64,000 bases of DNA from contig JAFRAJ010000049.1 of assembly GCA_017405465.1 (NCBI GenBank), positions 1 through 64,000 on the forward strand, read 5' to 3'. Positions within the stretch are counted from its first letter, which is position 1; every line of letters begins with the position of its first letter. Of this stretch, positions 26,446 through 34,926 are shown one piece after another. Source of the DNA: Oscillospiraceae bacterium (lineage in GTDB: Bacteria; Bacillota; Clostridia; Oscillospirales; Ruminococcaceae). The notes under the pieces were generated by a model. The model had not been told where the DNA came from. It was given only the letters and a program-made list of their open reading frames with translations, and ran no database searches. The position numbers and the translations under genes were made by a program.

Positions 26446-27954
26446 TTATTTATTTACTTCGCAGAGGAATTTCCTCTTCGGAGTATATTCACTGTGATCC
26501 ATGTAGATCTCATCGCCGAAGAAGATGTTGCACTTGTCATTCTTGTTGAATGTATCCCAGTGCAGCATCGGTGTCCCGTCAGCATCGTTTCCGTTAGGAT
26601 CGCCGGTCTTGCAGAAATTAGTCCAGTAATTGCACATCTTCCTGGCAAGATCATAATAAGGACCGTCAAAAGGTCTCCAGCACTTCATTAGGTTCTCTGT
26701 CATGAACCAGAGGTCGCTGGAATGGAACGCACCGGCATCATCTCCGGGAATAGTCGGCCCGAAGTTGTAGTAATATACACTCCTGCCCTGATCCGCGAAG
26801 CATTCGAGAGCCAGATGAGTTCCGAGCTCGAACGTTCCGACAGTACAAACCTTTCTCAATGGTTCACCGGTCTCTTCTGCCATCTTCCGGCAGATCGCAA
26901 GATATTCGTCAGCCTTATCAGAGAAATTCTTCTTTGCCCACTCTTCAATAACAGATTCTTCATCGGAAGAAGGACCGTTCATAAACTCATTGGTGGTATT
27001 GCCGATAAGGATCGGGATATCAGGGATCCTGTTGGCCTTGATGGTATCTGAATAACTTTCAACCAGATATTTGCCATCTGTGATCGGCCCGAACATCATT
27101 CCTGAATCGAGGCATTTCTGCTCGATCTCCCAGGCATCCAGTTCTCTTGCCTCTGCTAATGTATTGACTCCGAGCACTTCTTTGAAGAACTTCTCTCCGT
27201 TCTTCTGAGCCATCTCGAAGTTGAATCCGCCTCCGAACATGGATCCGGGATAGCGGAACCCGCATCCGCCGGCAGACTGGATGACAGCTTTATGGAAGGC
27301 ACCTTTTGCTTTAGGAGATGCAAGATGATTCCAGACACTGCCGCCACCGGCAGACTGTCCTCCGATCGTCACATTACCGGGGTCACCGCCGAAATATGCA
27401 ATATTATTCTTGACCCATTCCAGTCCCGCTCTCTGGTCAAGGAGTCCGAAGTTTGCGGGATGTTCAGGATCTTCTGCTGTGAGCTCTGGATGGCAAAGGA
27501 ATCCGAACACATTGACGCGGTACGCTACAGTTACGAAGATGACTCCTCTGTGAGCGATGCGTTCACCATCGAACTCCATCTCATGTGCATATCCCTCTTT
27601 GTATGCTCCGCCGAAGAACCAGACAAATACAGGCAGTTTCTCATCTGCACTCTTTGCGGGAGTCCAGATATTGAGTCTGAGGCCGTCCTCCCCCATGGGC
27701 ACTTCGGGATCCACATGCCATTCCTTTGAATAGAACGCGTTCGGATCTTTTCCGGGAATTGCCTGCATGGTGATCGGTCCGAATTCATAACACAGACGGA
27801 CTCCATCCCAGTTCTCGACAGGCTGAGGTGCACGCCAGCGGTTCTTTCCTGATGTATCCGCTGCATACGGGATGCCTTTATACACAGTAATACGGGCATC
27901 GGAACCGGGGTATCCCTGTACGAGGCCGTTCTGTGTCTTAGTACATCTAAGCAT
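26446..27954 (-). CDS. Type-B carboxylesterase, tandem copy 3
   Basis: 502 residues from the ATG at 27954, chosen for AAGGAG 7 bases upstream and for alignment with the paralogs' MLR start. The triad is Ser201 (GQSAGGGS, preceded by TIG where others have TIF), Glu323 (NTTNEF, where other copies mostly have DEF) and His411 (AFHSSDLW). The oxyanion loop is FGGA, differing from HGGG at two positions. After the His, FMTENLMKCW replaces FEFETLMKCW. These local changes around the active site suggest altered specificity rather than decay, because the frame is intact and the triad is kept. Confidence 0.9.
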   Translation of the reverse strand: MLRCTKTQNGLVQGYPGSDARITVYKGIPYAADTSGKNRWRAPQPVENWDGVRLCYEFGPITMQAIPGKDPNAFYSKEWHVDPEVPMGEDGLRLNIWTPAKSADEKLPVFVWFFGGAYKEGYAHEMEFDGERIAHRGVIFVTVAYRVNVFGFLCHPELTAEDPEHPANFGLLDQRAGLEWVKNNIAYFGGDPGNVTIGGQSAGGGSVWNHLASPKAKGAFHKAVIQSAGGCGFRYPGSMFGGGFNFEMAQKNGEKFFKEVLGVNTLAEARELDAWEIEQKCLDSGMMFGPITDGKYLVESYSDTIKANRIPDIPILIGNTTNEFMNGPSSDEESVIEEWAKKNFSDKADEYLAICRKMAEETGEPLRKVCTVGTFELGTHLALECFADQGRSVYYYNFGPTIPGDDAGAFHSSDLWFMTENLMKCWRPFDGPYYDLARKMCNYWTNFCKTGDPNGNDADGTPMLHWDTFNKNDKCNIFFGDEIYMDHSEYTPKRKFLCEVNK

Positions 27955-27983
27955 ATCTATGCTCCTTTTTTGATTAATTAAGA

Positions 27984-29537
27984 TCAAGCGTTGTTCTTCT
28001 TGTAAGCTTCAAGATTGGCTTTGACTATGAAGTCTGTTACAGCAGGTGTTGCCTCAGGCTGCATCTGTACTGTATCGAAGAACTGGATGCATCTGCGGTT
28101 GTCCGGAGTATAGGCTTTCCACTCGGGCATCGGAGTGCCGTCCGCATCAAGTCCGTTAGGATCTCCGGTCTTAGCAAAGTTGGTCCAGTAGTTGCACATC
28201 TTCCTTGCAAGATCAAAGTGATGTCCGTCAAAAGGTCTCCAGCACTTCATCAGCGTCTCAAAGCAGAACCACAGATCGCTGGAGTGGAATGAACCGGCAT
28301 CATCGCCCGGGATCTCAGGGTCGAAGCAGTAAAGTCTTATGGATCTTCCCTGCTCGTTATAAACATCAGCAACAATCCTGGCTGCAGTCTCGTTAAGGTT
28401 TGCACTGGCAGCAGTCCTGCGGTCTTTTCCTGCAGCAACTTCCTTCTCTACGACTGCTCTGTACTCAGCTTCCTTATCAGCGAAGGTCGCAGCAAACTTA
28501 TCGAAAGCTTCATCATCATCGCCTCTGGGTCCGAAAATGAATTCGTCTCCTGTCCAGCCGAGGAGTATCGGAACGTCATGCAGTTTGTTCCTCATGAGGT
28601 ATCCTTCTATCTCATAATTGAGGAATTTGTGATCAACGACAGAGTTGAACGTGCCGCCGAATCCGGCCTTCGCTCTGTATTCAAGTTCTTTATCCCTTAC
28701 AAATTCAGCAGGAAGAGCTCTGGCTTCAGCAAGAGTATTTACACCAAGATACTCCTTGAAGAACATTTCACCTTTTTTCTCCGCTTCAGGAAGTTCCTGG
28801 TTGTGGCTGAATGTGCTGGTTGGATAAACAGAAACAAGGCTGCCGCCTGCAGAAGACATGATAATGGCCTTCTGGAACAGACCTTCAGTAGTCTCAGAGC
28901 TCATCTGAGTGAATACGCTGACACCGCCGGAAGACTGTCCGAAGATCGTGATGTTCTCAGGATCTCCGCCGAAGTTGGCGATATTGCGCTTTACCCATTC
29001 GATAGCTGCTTTCTGATCCAGGAATCCGAAGTTGCAGGGATGTTCCGGATCTTCAGCTGTAAGCTCGGGATGCGCAAGGAATCCAAACACATTAAGCCTG
29101 TATGCAACAGTAACTAAGATGCATCCGCGGTGAGCGATACGCTCTCCGTCAAATTCCATCTCTGTGCAGTTACCTTCCTGAAGACCGCCGCCAAAGATCC
29201 AGACCATTACTGGCAGCTTCTCGTCAGCGCTCTTCGCAGGGGTCCAGATGTTTACCTGAAGGCTTCCGTCTTCACCCATCGGGATATCAGGATCGACGTT
29301 CCATTCCTTGGAATAAAATGCTTCCGGATCTTTTCCGGGAACAGCCTGCATCGTTATCGGTCCGAACTGATAGCATTCACGAATACCTTCCCAGTCCTTC
29401 GCAGGCTGAGGTGCACGCCAGCGGTTCTCTCCGCTGGGATCAGCTGCATAAGGGATACCCTTAAAAACAGTGATCCTTGCATCTGTTCCGGGGAAGCCCT
29501 TGACCATACCGTTCTCAGTCTTAGTAATTCTGAGCAT
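27984..29537 (-). CDS. Type-B carboxylesterase, tandem copy 2
   Basis: 517 residues. The triad is Ser202 (GQSSGGVS), Glu332 (WTGDEF) and His418 (SFHSSDLW). The oxyanion motif is FGGG. The elbow has a second serine (QSSGG) unlike the alanine of most copies. The acid loop reads LGWTGDEF instead of the GNTxDEF of the others, and KEWNVDPD replaces KEWHVDPE. The lid-like region around 240-300 (STFSHNQELPEAEKK, KAGFGGTFNSVVDHKF) is the most divergent. GGAGG precedes the start. The gap to copy 3 is 29 bases. Confidence 0.9.
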   Translation of the reverse strand: MLRITKTENGMVKGFPGTDARITVFKGIPYAADPSGENRWRAPQPAKDWEGIRECYQFGPITMQAVPGKDPEAFYSKEWNVDPDIPMGEDGSLQVNIWTPAKSADEKLPVMVWIFGGGLQEGNCTEMEFDGERIAHRGCILVTVAYRLNVFGFLAHPELTAEDPEHPCNFGFLDQKAAIEWVKRNIANFGGDPENITIFGQSSGGVSVFTQMSSETTEGLFQKAIIMSSAGGSLVSVYPTSTFSHNQELPEAEKKGEMFFKEYLGVNTLAEARALPAEFVRDKELEYRAKAGFGGTFNSVVDHKFLNYEIEGYLMRNKLHDVPILLGWTGDEFIFGPRGDDDEAFDKFAATFADKEAEYRAVVEKEVAAGKDRRTAASANLNETAARIVADVYNEQGRSIRLYCFDPEIPGDDAGSFHSSDLWFCFETLMKCWRPFDGHHFDLARKMCNYWTNFAKTGDPNGLDADGTPMPEWKAYTPDNRRCIQFFDTVQMQPEATPAVTDFIVKANLEAYKKNNA

Positions 29538-29580
29538 TTGATTTCCTCCGTATCTTTCTTGTTTAAAATAGAAAATCCAA

Positions 29581-29607
29581 TGCGCCTTTCTTTCTTAGAA
29601 AGGCGCA
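29581..29607 (-). repeat. Intercistronic hairpin between esterase copies 1 and 2
   Basis: A perfect 11-bp stem (TGCGCCTTTCT with AGAAAGGCGCA) with a 5-nt loop, 13 bases after the stop of copy 1. There is no clean T-run on the minus strand. Confidence 0.6.
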
Positions 29608-29619
29608 CTGTTAAAATAC

Positions 29620-31149
29620 TTATTCTGCAGCCGCCTTGACGTTCAGATCAACAAGGAACTTCGCTCTCTCATCATAAGAATCAGGATTGAATTCCACAGT
29701 ATCAAAGAATCCAATATTACAAGGACGTTCAGCAGTATACGGTTTCCACTCGGGCATCGGGGTACCATCGGCATCGTTGCCGTTCGGGTCACCGTTCTTC
29801 GCAAAGTTGGTCCAATAGTTGCACATCTTCCTTGCGAGGTCATAATGCTTGGCAGTAAAGGGTCTCCAGCATTTCATCAGCGTCTCAAACTCAAACCAGA
29901 GATCGCTTGAATGGAATGCACCAGCATTATCTCCGGGCATTTCAGGTCCGAAGACATAATAATAGATTGGACGTCCCTGCTTCGCAAGAATGTCTGCAAA
30001 GATCTGAGCTCCGACTTCATTCTGGTTCACGCTGAGAGCCTTGGACAGGGTCGTTCCTTCTTTTTCTGCTTTCCTGCGGCAGATCTCGATATACTCGTCT
30101 GCATATTCACCGAAATTGTCACGCACCCATTTGATAGCTGCTTCTTCATCAGCAGGCGCAGGTCTTCCTTCGCCGTTAGTATTTCCGACCATGATCGGTA
30201 CATCAGCTACATTGCCTTTCAGGACAGTGTCATCGACCTGTTCAGGCACATAAAGACCGTCGACAACGCCTCTCCACATCTCACCATTCGCAGTCATCTC
30301 AAGGAATTTGTCCTCGATGAACTTAGCATCAAGTTTACGTGCTTCTTCGATCGTATCGACTTTTAAATATTCTTTTAAGAATCTGACACCATCAGCCTCT
30401 GCTTTCTCAAGAGTGCGGTAATGGCGCATAGCTCTGTTGCTGGGATATGAGACAGCCACTCCGCCTGCAGACTCCACTATAGCCTTTTGGAATGACCCCT
30501 TAGCTAAAGGAGAACATAGGTGAGCAAGAGTGCTTCCACCTCCGGCCGACTGTCCGAATATAGTGATATTGTCAGGATCTCCGCCGAAATTGACTATATT
30601 CCTCTTTACCCAATCGATCCCTGCCTTCTGATCGAGGAATCCAAAGTTAGCGAATGCATCCGGTTGATCTCTTGTAAGATCAGGATGACACATGAATCCG
30701 AAACAGTTAAGTCTGTATGCGATGGAAACAAGGATCACTCCTCTATGAGCTATACGCTCTCCGTCGAATTCCATCTCATAAGCGTATCCTTCTCTCAGGG
30801 CTCCGCCGAAGATCCAGATCATTACAGGTAATTTCTCATCTGCGCTCTTAGCAGGAGTCCAGATATTCAACGCCAGGCTGTCTTCTCCCATCGGAACTTC
30901 TGGATCAACATGCCATTCCTTTGAGTAGAAAGCCTCCTGATTCTCACCAGGCACTTTCTGCATAGTGATAGGAGCAAATTCATAACAGTCACGTACACCA
31001 TCCCAGTCTTTAGCAGGCTGAGGAGCGCGCCATCTGTTCTCACCGGAAGTATCATCTGCAAACGGAATGCCTTTGAATACGGTTATCCTAGCATCTGTTC
31101 CAGGAAATCCGCGTACCATTCCGTTTTCTGTCTTAGTAACACGAAGCAT
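29620..31149 (-). CDS. Type-B carboxylesterase, tandem copy 1 (first)
   Basis: 509 residues. The triad is Ser201 (GQSAGGGS), Glu327 and His413 (AFHSSDLW). The acid loop is NTNGEG, close to the GtnxdEG of classical carboxylesterases and unlike the DEF of the other tandem copies. The oxyanion motif is FGGA. The C-terminal half has TAKHYDLARKMCNYW where others have DGHHxDLARKMCNYW. It is the first esterase after the aldose epimerase (39-base gap), so it should be the best expressed if the operon reads from araB. AAGGAG precedes the ATG. Confidence 0.9.
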   Translation of the reverse strand: MLRVTKTENGMVRGFPGTDARITVFKGIPFADDTSGENRWRAPQPAKDWDGVRDCYEFAPITMQKVPGENQEAFYSKEWHVDPEVPMGEDSLALNIWTPAKSADEKLPVMIWIFGGALREGYAYEMEFDGERIAHRGVILVSIAYRLNCFGFMCHPDLTRDQPDAFANFGFLDQKAGIDWVKRNIVNFGGDPDNITIFGQSAGGGSTLAHLCSPLAKGSFQKAIVESAGGVAVSYPSNRAMRHYRTLEKAEADGVRFLKEYLKVDTIEEARKLDAKFIEDKFLEMTANGEMWRGVVDGLYVPEQVDDTVLKGNVADVPIMVGNTNGEGRPAPADEEAAIKWVRDNFGEYADEYIEICRRKAEKEGTTLSKALSVNQNEVGAQIFADILAKQGRPIYYYVFGPEMPGDNAGAFHSSDLWFEFETLMKCWRPFTAKHYDLARKMCNYWTNFAKNGDPNGNDADGTPMPEWKPYTAERPCNIGFFDTVEFNPDSYDERAKFLVDLNVKAAAE

Positions 31150-31188
31150 TTCTTATCTCCTTATAAGAGTTGAAAAAGCCAATTCAAA

Positions 31189-32232
31189 TTACTTTTCCAC
31201 TGTAAAAGCCATCTCATACAGATAAGTGTATTTCTTACCCGGCTCTACAAGGATCTGCTGCAGATCTGTATTGGCTGAGTTAGGCATTGCGTGAGGTTCG
31301 ACGCTGAATCCGCCCCAATCAACATACGTAGCTCCGTTCTTTCCCTTGCTCATGAAAGGAAGACCCATATGGTTTCCAGTGTAGAGCATCATGCATGGTG
31401 CTGTTGAGTTAAGTGTCATAGTTATACCAGACAGATCTCCGGTAAGCACACAGCAGGGCTTGTTTTCTCTGAGAACGAAGTTAACGTCATATCCATGATT
31501 AGCCTGGATCATAGGATCATCAGCATTGATGCGTTCACCAATGGTATGAGGCTCTCTGAAATCGTAAGGTGTTCCTTCTACAGGCACATTCTTTACAGGG
31601 ATTGCCTGCTCGTCATTGATGGTATATTCATCCGCATTGATCATAAGGGTATGGTTGAGAACGTTACCATTTCCTTGACCGTTAAGGTTGAATGCACTGT
31701 GGTTAGTGAGGTTGCAGACAGTGAGGTCCTCACTGTAGTATTCCGTCTCCTGTCTGAGAATGCTGTTTTCAAAAGTAACAGTCATTTTGAGAGTAAGAGC
31801 CCCGGGATATCCTTCTTCTCCATCTTTACTTACATATGTAAATACTACGGAATCATCTACGATCTCGCCATCCCAGTAACGGTTCTGGAAGCCGTTCCTT
31901 CCGCCATGGATATGTCCGCCAGCTCTATCATTCTTTTCAAGCTGGACTTCTTTTCCATTAAACATAAACTTACCGTCACGAATGCGGTTTGCAACACGTC
32001 CTACAGTTGCACCGGCAAGACCTTTCATCTTGATCTTAGTCTCATAGTTCTCCATTCCGCACATGACGTCAGTGAGTTCGCCATTCTTATCTCTGATACA
32101 AAGCTCAAGAATAGCGCACCCTATATTCATAACAGATGCAATCTGTCCTTTTTCATCTTCAAGAACATATCTGAATACTTCTCTGCCATCGTCATAGTTG
32201 CCGATGACTTCTTTAGAAACCTTGGTAGCCAT
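31189..32232 (-). CDS. Aldose 1-epimerase (mutarotase)
   Basis: 347 residues from the ATG at 32232, preceded by GGAGGG; an in-frame TTG four codons earlier overlaps that ribosome site and is rejected. The GalM family is recognised by GGHIHGGRNGFQNRYWD (about 105-121, with His109), NLTNHSAFNLNG (His178 as acid) and VEPHAMPNSAN near the C-terminus (Glu as base). It interconverts alpha and beta anomers. In this locus it probably supplies the anomer of L-arabinose needed by the isomerase. Confidence 0.9.
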   Translation of the reverse strand: MATKVSKEVIGNYDDGREVFRYVLEDEKGQIASVMNIGCAILELCIRDKNGELTDVMCGMENYETKIKMKGLAGATVGRVANRIRDGKFMFNGKEVQLEKNDRAGGHIHGGRNGFQNRYWDGEIVDDSVVFTYVSKDGEEGYPGALTLKMTVTFENSILRQETEYYSEDLTVCNLTNHSAFNLNGQGNGNVLNHTLMINADEYTINDEQAIPVKNVPVEGTPYDFREPHTIGERINADDPMIQANHGYDVNFVLRENKPCCVLTGDLSGITMTLNSTAPCMMLYTGNHMGLPFMSKGKNGATYVDWGGFSVEPHAMPNSANTDLQQILVEPGKKYTYLYEMAFTVEK

Positions 32233-32262
32233 ATTGCCCTCCAAATCTCTTTTCTTATTACA

Positions 32263-32291
32263 CAGGCTACAGGGAAAAACCCTGTAGCCTG
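32263..32291 (-). repeat. Intercistronic hairpin between sugar ATPase and epimerase
   Basis: A perfect 12-bp stem (CAGGCTACAGGG with CCCTGTAGCCTG) and a five-base loop, 46 bases after the ATPase stop. No T-run follows on the minus strand, so it may adjust downstream expression or protect the upstream mRNA end. Confidence 0.6.
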
Positions 32292-32337
32292 CTGCAAGTT
32301 ATTAGACTCTCACTTTAACGAATGTGTCAAAGCTTAA

Positions 32338-33864
32338 TCAGCTGAGAGCACCAGCCTGTGCACGGCCGATTTCATCTTCACTGTATTCGCCATTCTCGTC
32401 ACGGGTGAATTCTGCAACGAGTTCTCCTTCATACATGACAAGGATCCTGTCGCACATACCCATGAGCTCATTCATTTCGGAGGAGACCATGACGATGCTG
32501 ATTCCCTGAGTGGTCAGGTCATTCATGATCTTGTAGATCTCCATCTTGGCGTTAACGTCGATTCCGCGGGTGGGCTCGTCAAGAATAAGAACATCAGGGT
32601 TCTTTGCCAGCCATTTCGCAAGAATGACTTTCTGCTGGTTACCACCAGAGAGGAATACTGCAAGTCTGTTAGGATCTTTGGGCTGAACAGTCAGCTTAGC
32701 CATATTTTCATCGATAAACTCTTTCTGTGCCTTCAGATCAACAATACCGTTCTTGCTGAACTTATCAAAGTTAGGAAGGCTTATATTCTGAGCAACAGAC
32801 ATGCCAAGGACAAGTCCTTCAGCTTTTCTGTCTTCAGGAAGCATTGCCAGACCTTTGTTGATCCAGTTAAACGGGCTGGGATTTGTCATCTGCTCACCAT
32901 TCAGATAGAATTCGCCGCTTGAATACGGGAACTCACCAATTATGGCCTTCATTGTCTCAGTTCTTCCTGCACCGACAAGGCCGGAGAATCCGAGGATCTC
33001 ACCTTTATGAAGCTGGAAGTTGATGTTTTTGAAGACTCCGGTGGGAGATGAAAGATTCTTGACTTCGAACACGACTGTGTCGGGTTCGACTGTGTCGTAA
33101 CGCTCAGGATAGTAAGCCTCAAGCTTACGTCCGATCATCATTGCGACCAGGTCATCTTTATTCAGGTTGCCATCATTGACAACAGTACCAGTGACCTTAC
33201 CGTCTTTAAGAGCGGTAACCCTGTCAGCCAGTTCAAGAACTTCGTCGAGCCTGTGGGAAATGTAAATAATACCAATTCCACGCTCTCTCAGCTTCTTGAT
33301 AACATCAAACAGGTTTCTTGTTTCTCTTTCAGTAAGAACAGCTGTCGGCTCGTCGAATACCATGATCTTGGAGTCGTGTGACAGTGCCTTGCCGATCTCA
33401 ACCATCTGCTGCTGTGAAGTTCTGTATGTCCACATCATGACGGATGAGTCAGGATTTCTGAATCCTATATCAGTAAGAATCGCATTCGCCTTTTCATACA
33501 TTGTCTTGCGGTCGAGGACAACACCTTTGCTTCCCTTTGTATCCTCACGGGCAAGATAAATGTTTTCAGCTACGGACAGACCGGGGACGAGGTTGAATTC
33601 CTGATAAATAATACCGATTCCTTCCTGTACGGATTCGAGAGGGTCATTGATAACGGCCTTCTCACCGTTGATGAAGATATCGCCTTCCTCAGGAATGTTA
33701 ACGCCGCCGAGGCACTTGATAAGGGTGCTCTTTCCAGCTCCGTTCTCACCAATAAGGCAATGGATCTCACCAGCCTTGAGGTCAAAAGAAACATGATCAA
33801 GCGCCTGAACACCAGGGAACGCTTTGGACAGGTCTTTTACCTCGAGTAACATGTTATTATCCAT
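32338..33864 (-). CDS. CUT2-type sugar ABC transporter, ATPase with two ABC domains
   Basis: 508 residues, a duplicated ATPase of the RbsA/AraG/MglA class. The first domain has Walker A GENGAGKST (about 38-46), a degenerate signature RTSQQQMVEIGKAL and Walker B IMVFDEPT. The second domain has a modified Walker A (FSGLVGAGRTE), an intact LSGGNQQKV signature and VLILDEPTRGIDV. This asymmetry is normal for the family. It powers monosaccharide uptake with the permease upstream. Given araA and araB in the same run of genes, L-arabinose is the likely substrate. No binding-protein gene is present in the operon. Confidence 0.92.
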   Translation of the reverse strand: MDNNMLLEVKDLSKAFPGVQALDHVSFDLKAGEIHCLIGENGAGKSTLIKCLGGVNIPEEGDIFINGEKAVINDPLESVQEGIGIIYQEFNLVPGLSVAENIYLAREDTKGSKGVVLDRKTMYEKANAILTDIGFRNPDSSVMMWTYRTSQQQMVEIGKALSHDSKIMVFDEPTAVLTERETRNLFDVIKKLRERGIGIIYISHRLDEVLELADRVTALKDGKVTGTVVNDGNLNKDDLVAMMIGRKLEAYYPERYDTVEPDTVVFEVKNLSSPTGVFKNINFQLHKGEILGFSGLVGAGRTETMKAIIGEFPYSSGEFYLNGEQMTNPSPFNWINKGLAMLPEDRKAEGLVLGMSVAQNISLPNFDKFSKNGIVDLKAQKEFIDENMAKLTVQPKDPNRLAVFLSGGNQQKVILAKWLAKNPDVLILDEPTRGIDVNAKMEIYKIMNDLTTQGISIVMVSSEMNELMGMCDRILVMYEGELVAEFTRDENGEYSEDEIGRAQAGALS

Positions 33865-33912
33865 TTTTATCTCCGTTCTAATATAAACTTCAAGTAATTT
33901 CCGTTCAATCGA

Positions 33913-34926
33913 TTAGCGGGTGATCTTCTGGGTGAGACTATCAAGTCCGCAGACCGCGATCAGAACAACACCGATAACGGCTGTCTGCCAATACATGTTG
34001 ACCTGAAGAAGAACCATTGATGTCTTGATGAACTGCATCAGAACGCATCCAAGAAGAGTACCGATGACTGATCCGTTACCACCGCTCATGCTTGTACCAC
34101 CAACAACGGTAGCAGCAACAGCGTCCATGGAGACGTTACCAGCGCCGGCAACAGAACCGGAGTTAAGACGGGCAACCATCATGATTGCGGAATATCCTGC
34201 GAAGATACCGCAGATGATGTAGGTCAGAACCCTCAGTTTTGTTGTATTAAGACCGGAAAGTCTTGCAGCTGTCTCGTTACCACCAAGAGCCTTGATGTGG
34301 TTGCCGAGAACGGTTCTGTCAAGGATGAACCAACCAACAACAGCAGCAATCGGAACGAAGAAGAACAGATAGGGCAGTCCGCCGAGAGCGTCGATTCCGC
34401 CTACACCGATCTTATGAATGATAGCGCCGTTGTCAATTGTTACCGGATAACCTTTGGTGATAACCTGGTCGATACCTCTGATGATGTACTGTGTACCAAG
34501 GGTGATAATGAAGGCAGGCAGTCTCAGTTTTGTGAGAAGGAAGCCGTTCAGCCAACCAAGGCAAGCACCGATAATCATAGCAAGAACCCAGGACAGGAGA
34601 GCGCCCCACCAGGTGTTTCCTACAAGGACTCCGTCACCAACAGAGAAAGACTTGATGAACATTGCCATGAGAATACCGGACATGTTCATGATTTCACCGA
34701 TGGAGAGGTCGATGTTTGCAGAAGCAACAATGAAGGTCTGGCCCATTGATGCTACGCATCCGATAGCGCACTGCTTAATGAAGCTGATCAGGTTCTCTCT
34801 CGTCGTAAAAGCAGGTGTCGCAATGGACATGATGACCGAGAGGATAATAAGAACGATGATCAGGGACGCCTCACGAGAATGCCAAATGTTCATGAGGATG
34901 TCTTTGAAGGTTTTCTTTTCTTCCAC
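33913..34926 (-). CDS. CUT2-type sugar ABC transporter, permease
   Basis: 337 residues if started at the GTG at 34926, which has AAGGAG ten bases upstream; the open frame continues to 35151, but the added part is unlike any permease. There are about 8-10 membrane segments with the RbsC/AraH blocks ANIDLSIGEIMNMSG, GNHIKALGGNETAARLSGL and VAATVVGGTSMSGGNGSVIGTLLG. It forms the membrane channel for the adjacent dual ATPase. An ATG 11 codons later (MNIWHSREASL) is an alternative start. The long gene-free stretch upstream is unusual for this operon type. Confidence 0.88.
   Translation of the reverse strand: MEEKKTFKDILMNIWHSREASLIIVLIILSVIMSIATPAFTTRENLISFIKQCAIGCVASMGQTFIVASANIDLSIGEIMNMSGILMAMFIKSFSVGDGVLVGNTWWGALLSWVLAMIIGACLGWLNGFLLTKLRLPAFIITLGTQYIIRGIDQVITKGYPVTIDNGAIIHKIGVGGIDALGGLPYLFFFVPIAAVVGWFILDRTVLGNHIKALGGNETAARLSGLNTTKLRVLTYIICGIFAGYSAIMMVARLNSGSVAGAGNVSMDAVAATVVGGTSMSGGNGSVIGTLLGCVLMQFIKTSMVLLQVNMYWQTAVIGVVLIAVCGLDSLTQKITR

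Noticed and set aside
20079-31149. Esterase copies considered as assembly duplication
   Set aside because: The copies differ throughout, with distinct gaps, hairpins and local insertions, so a simple assembly repeat does not explain them.
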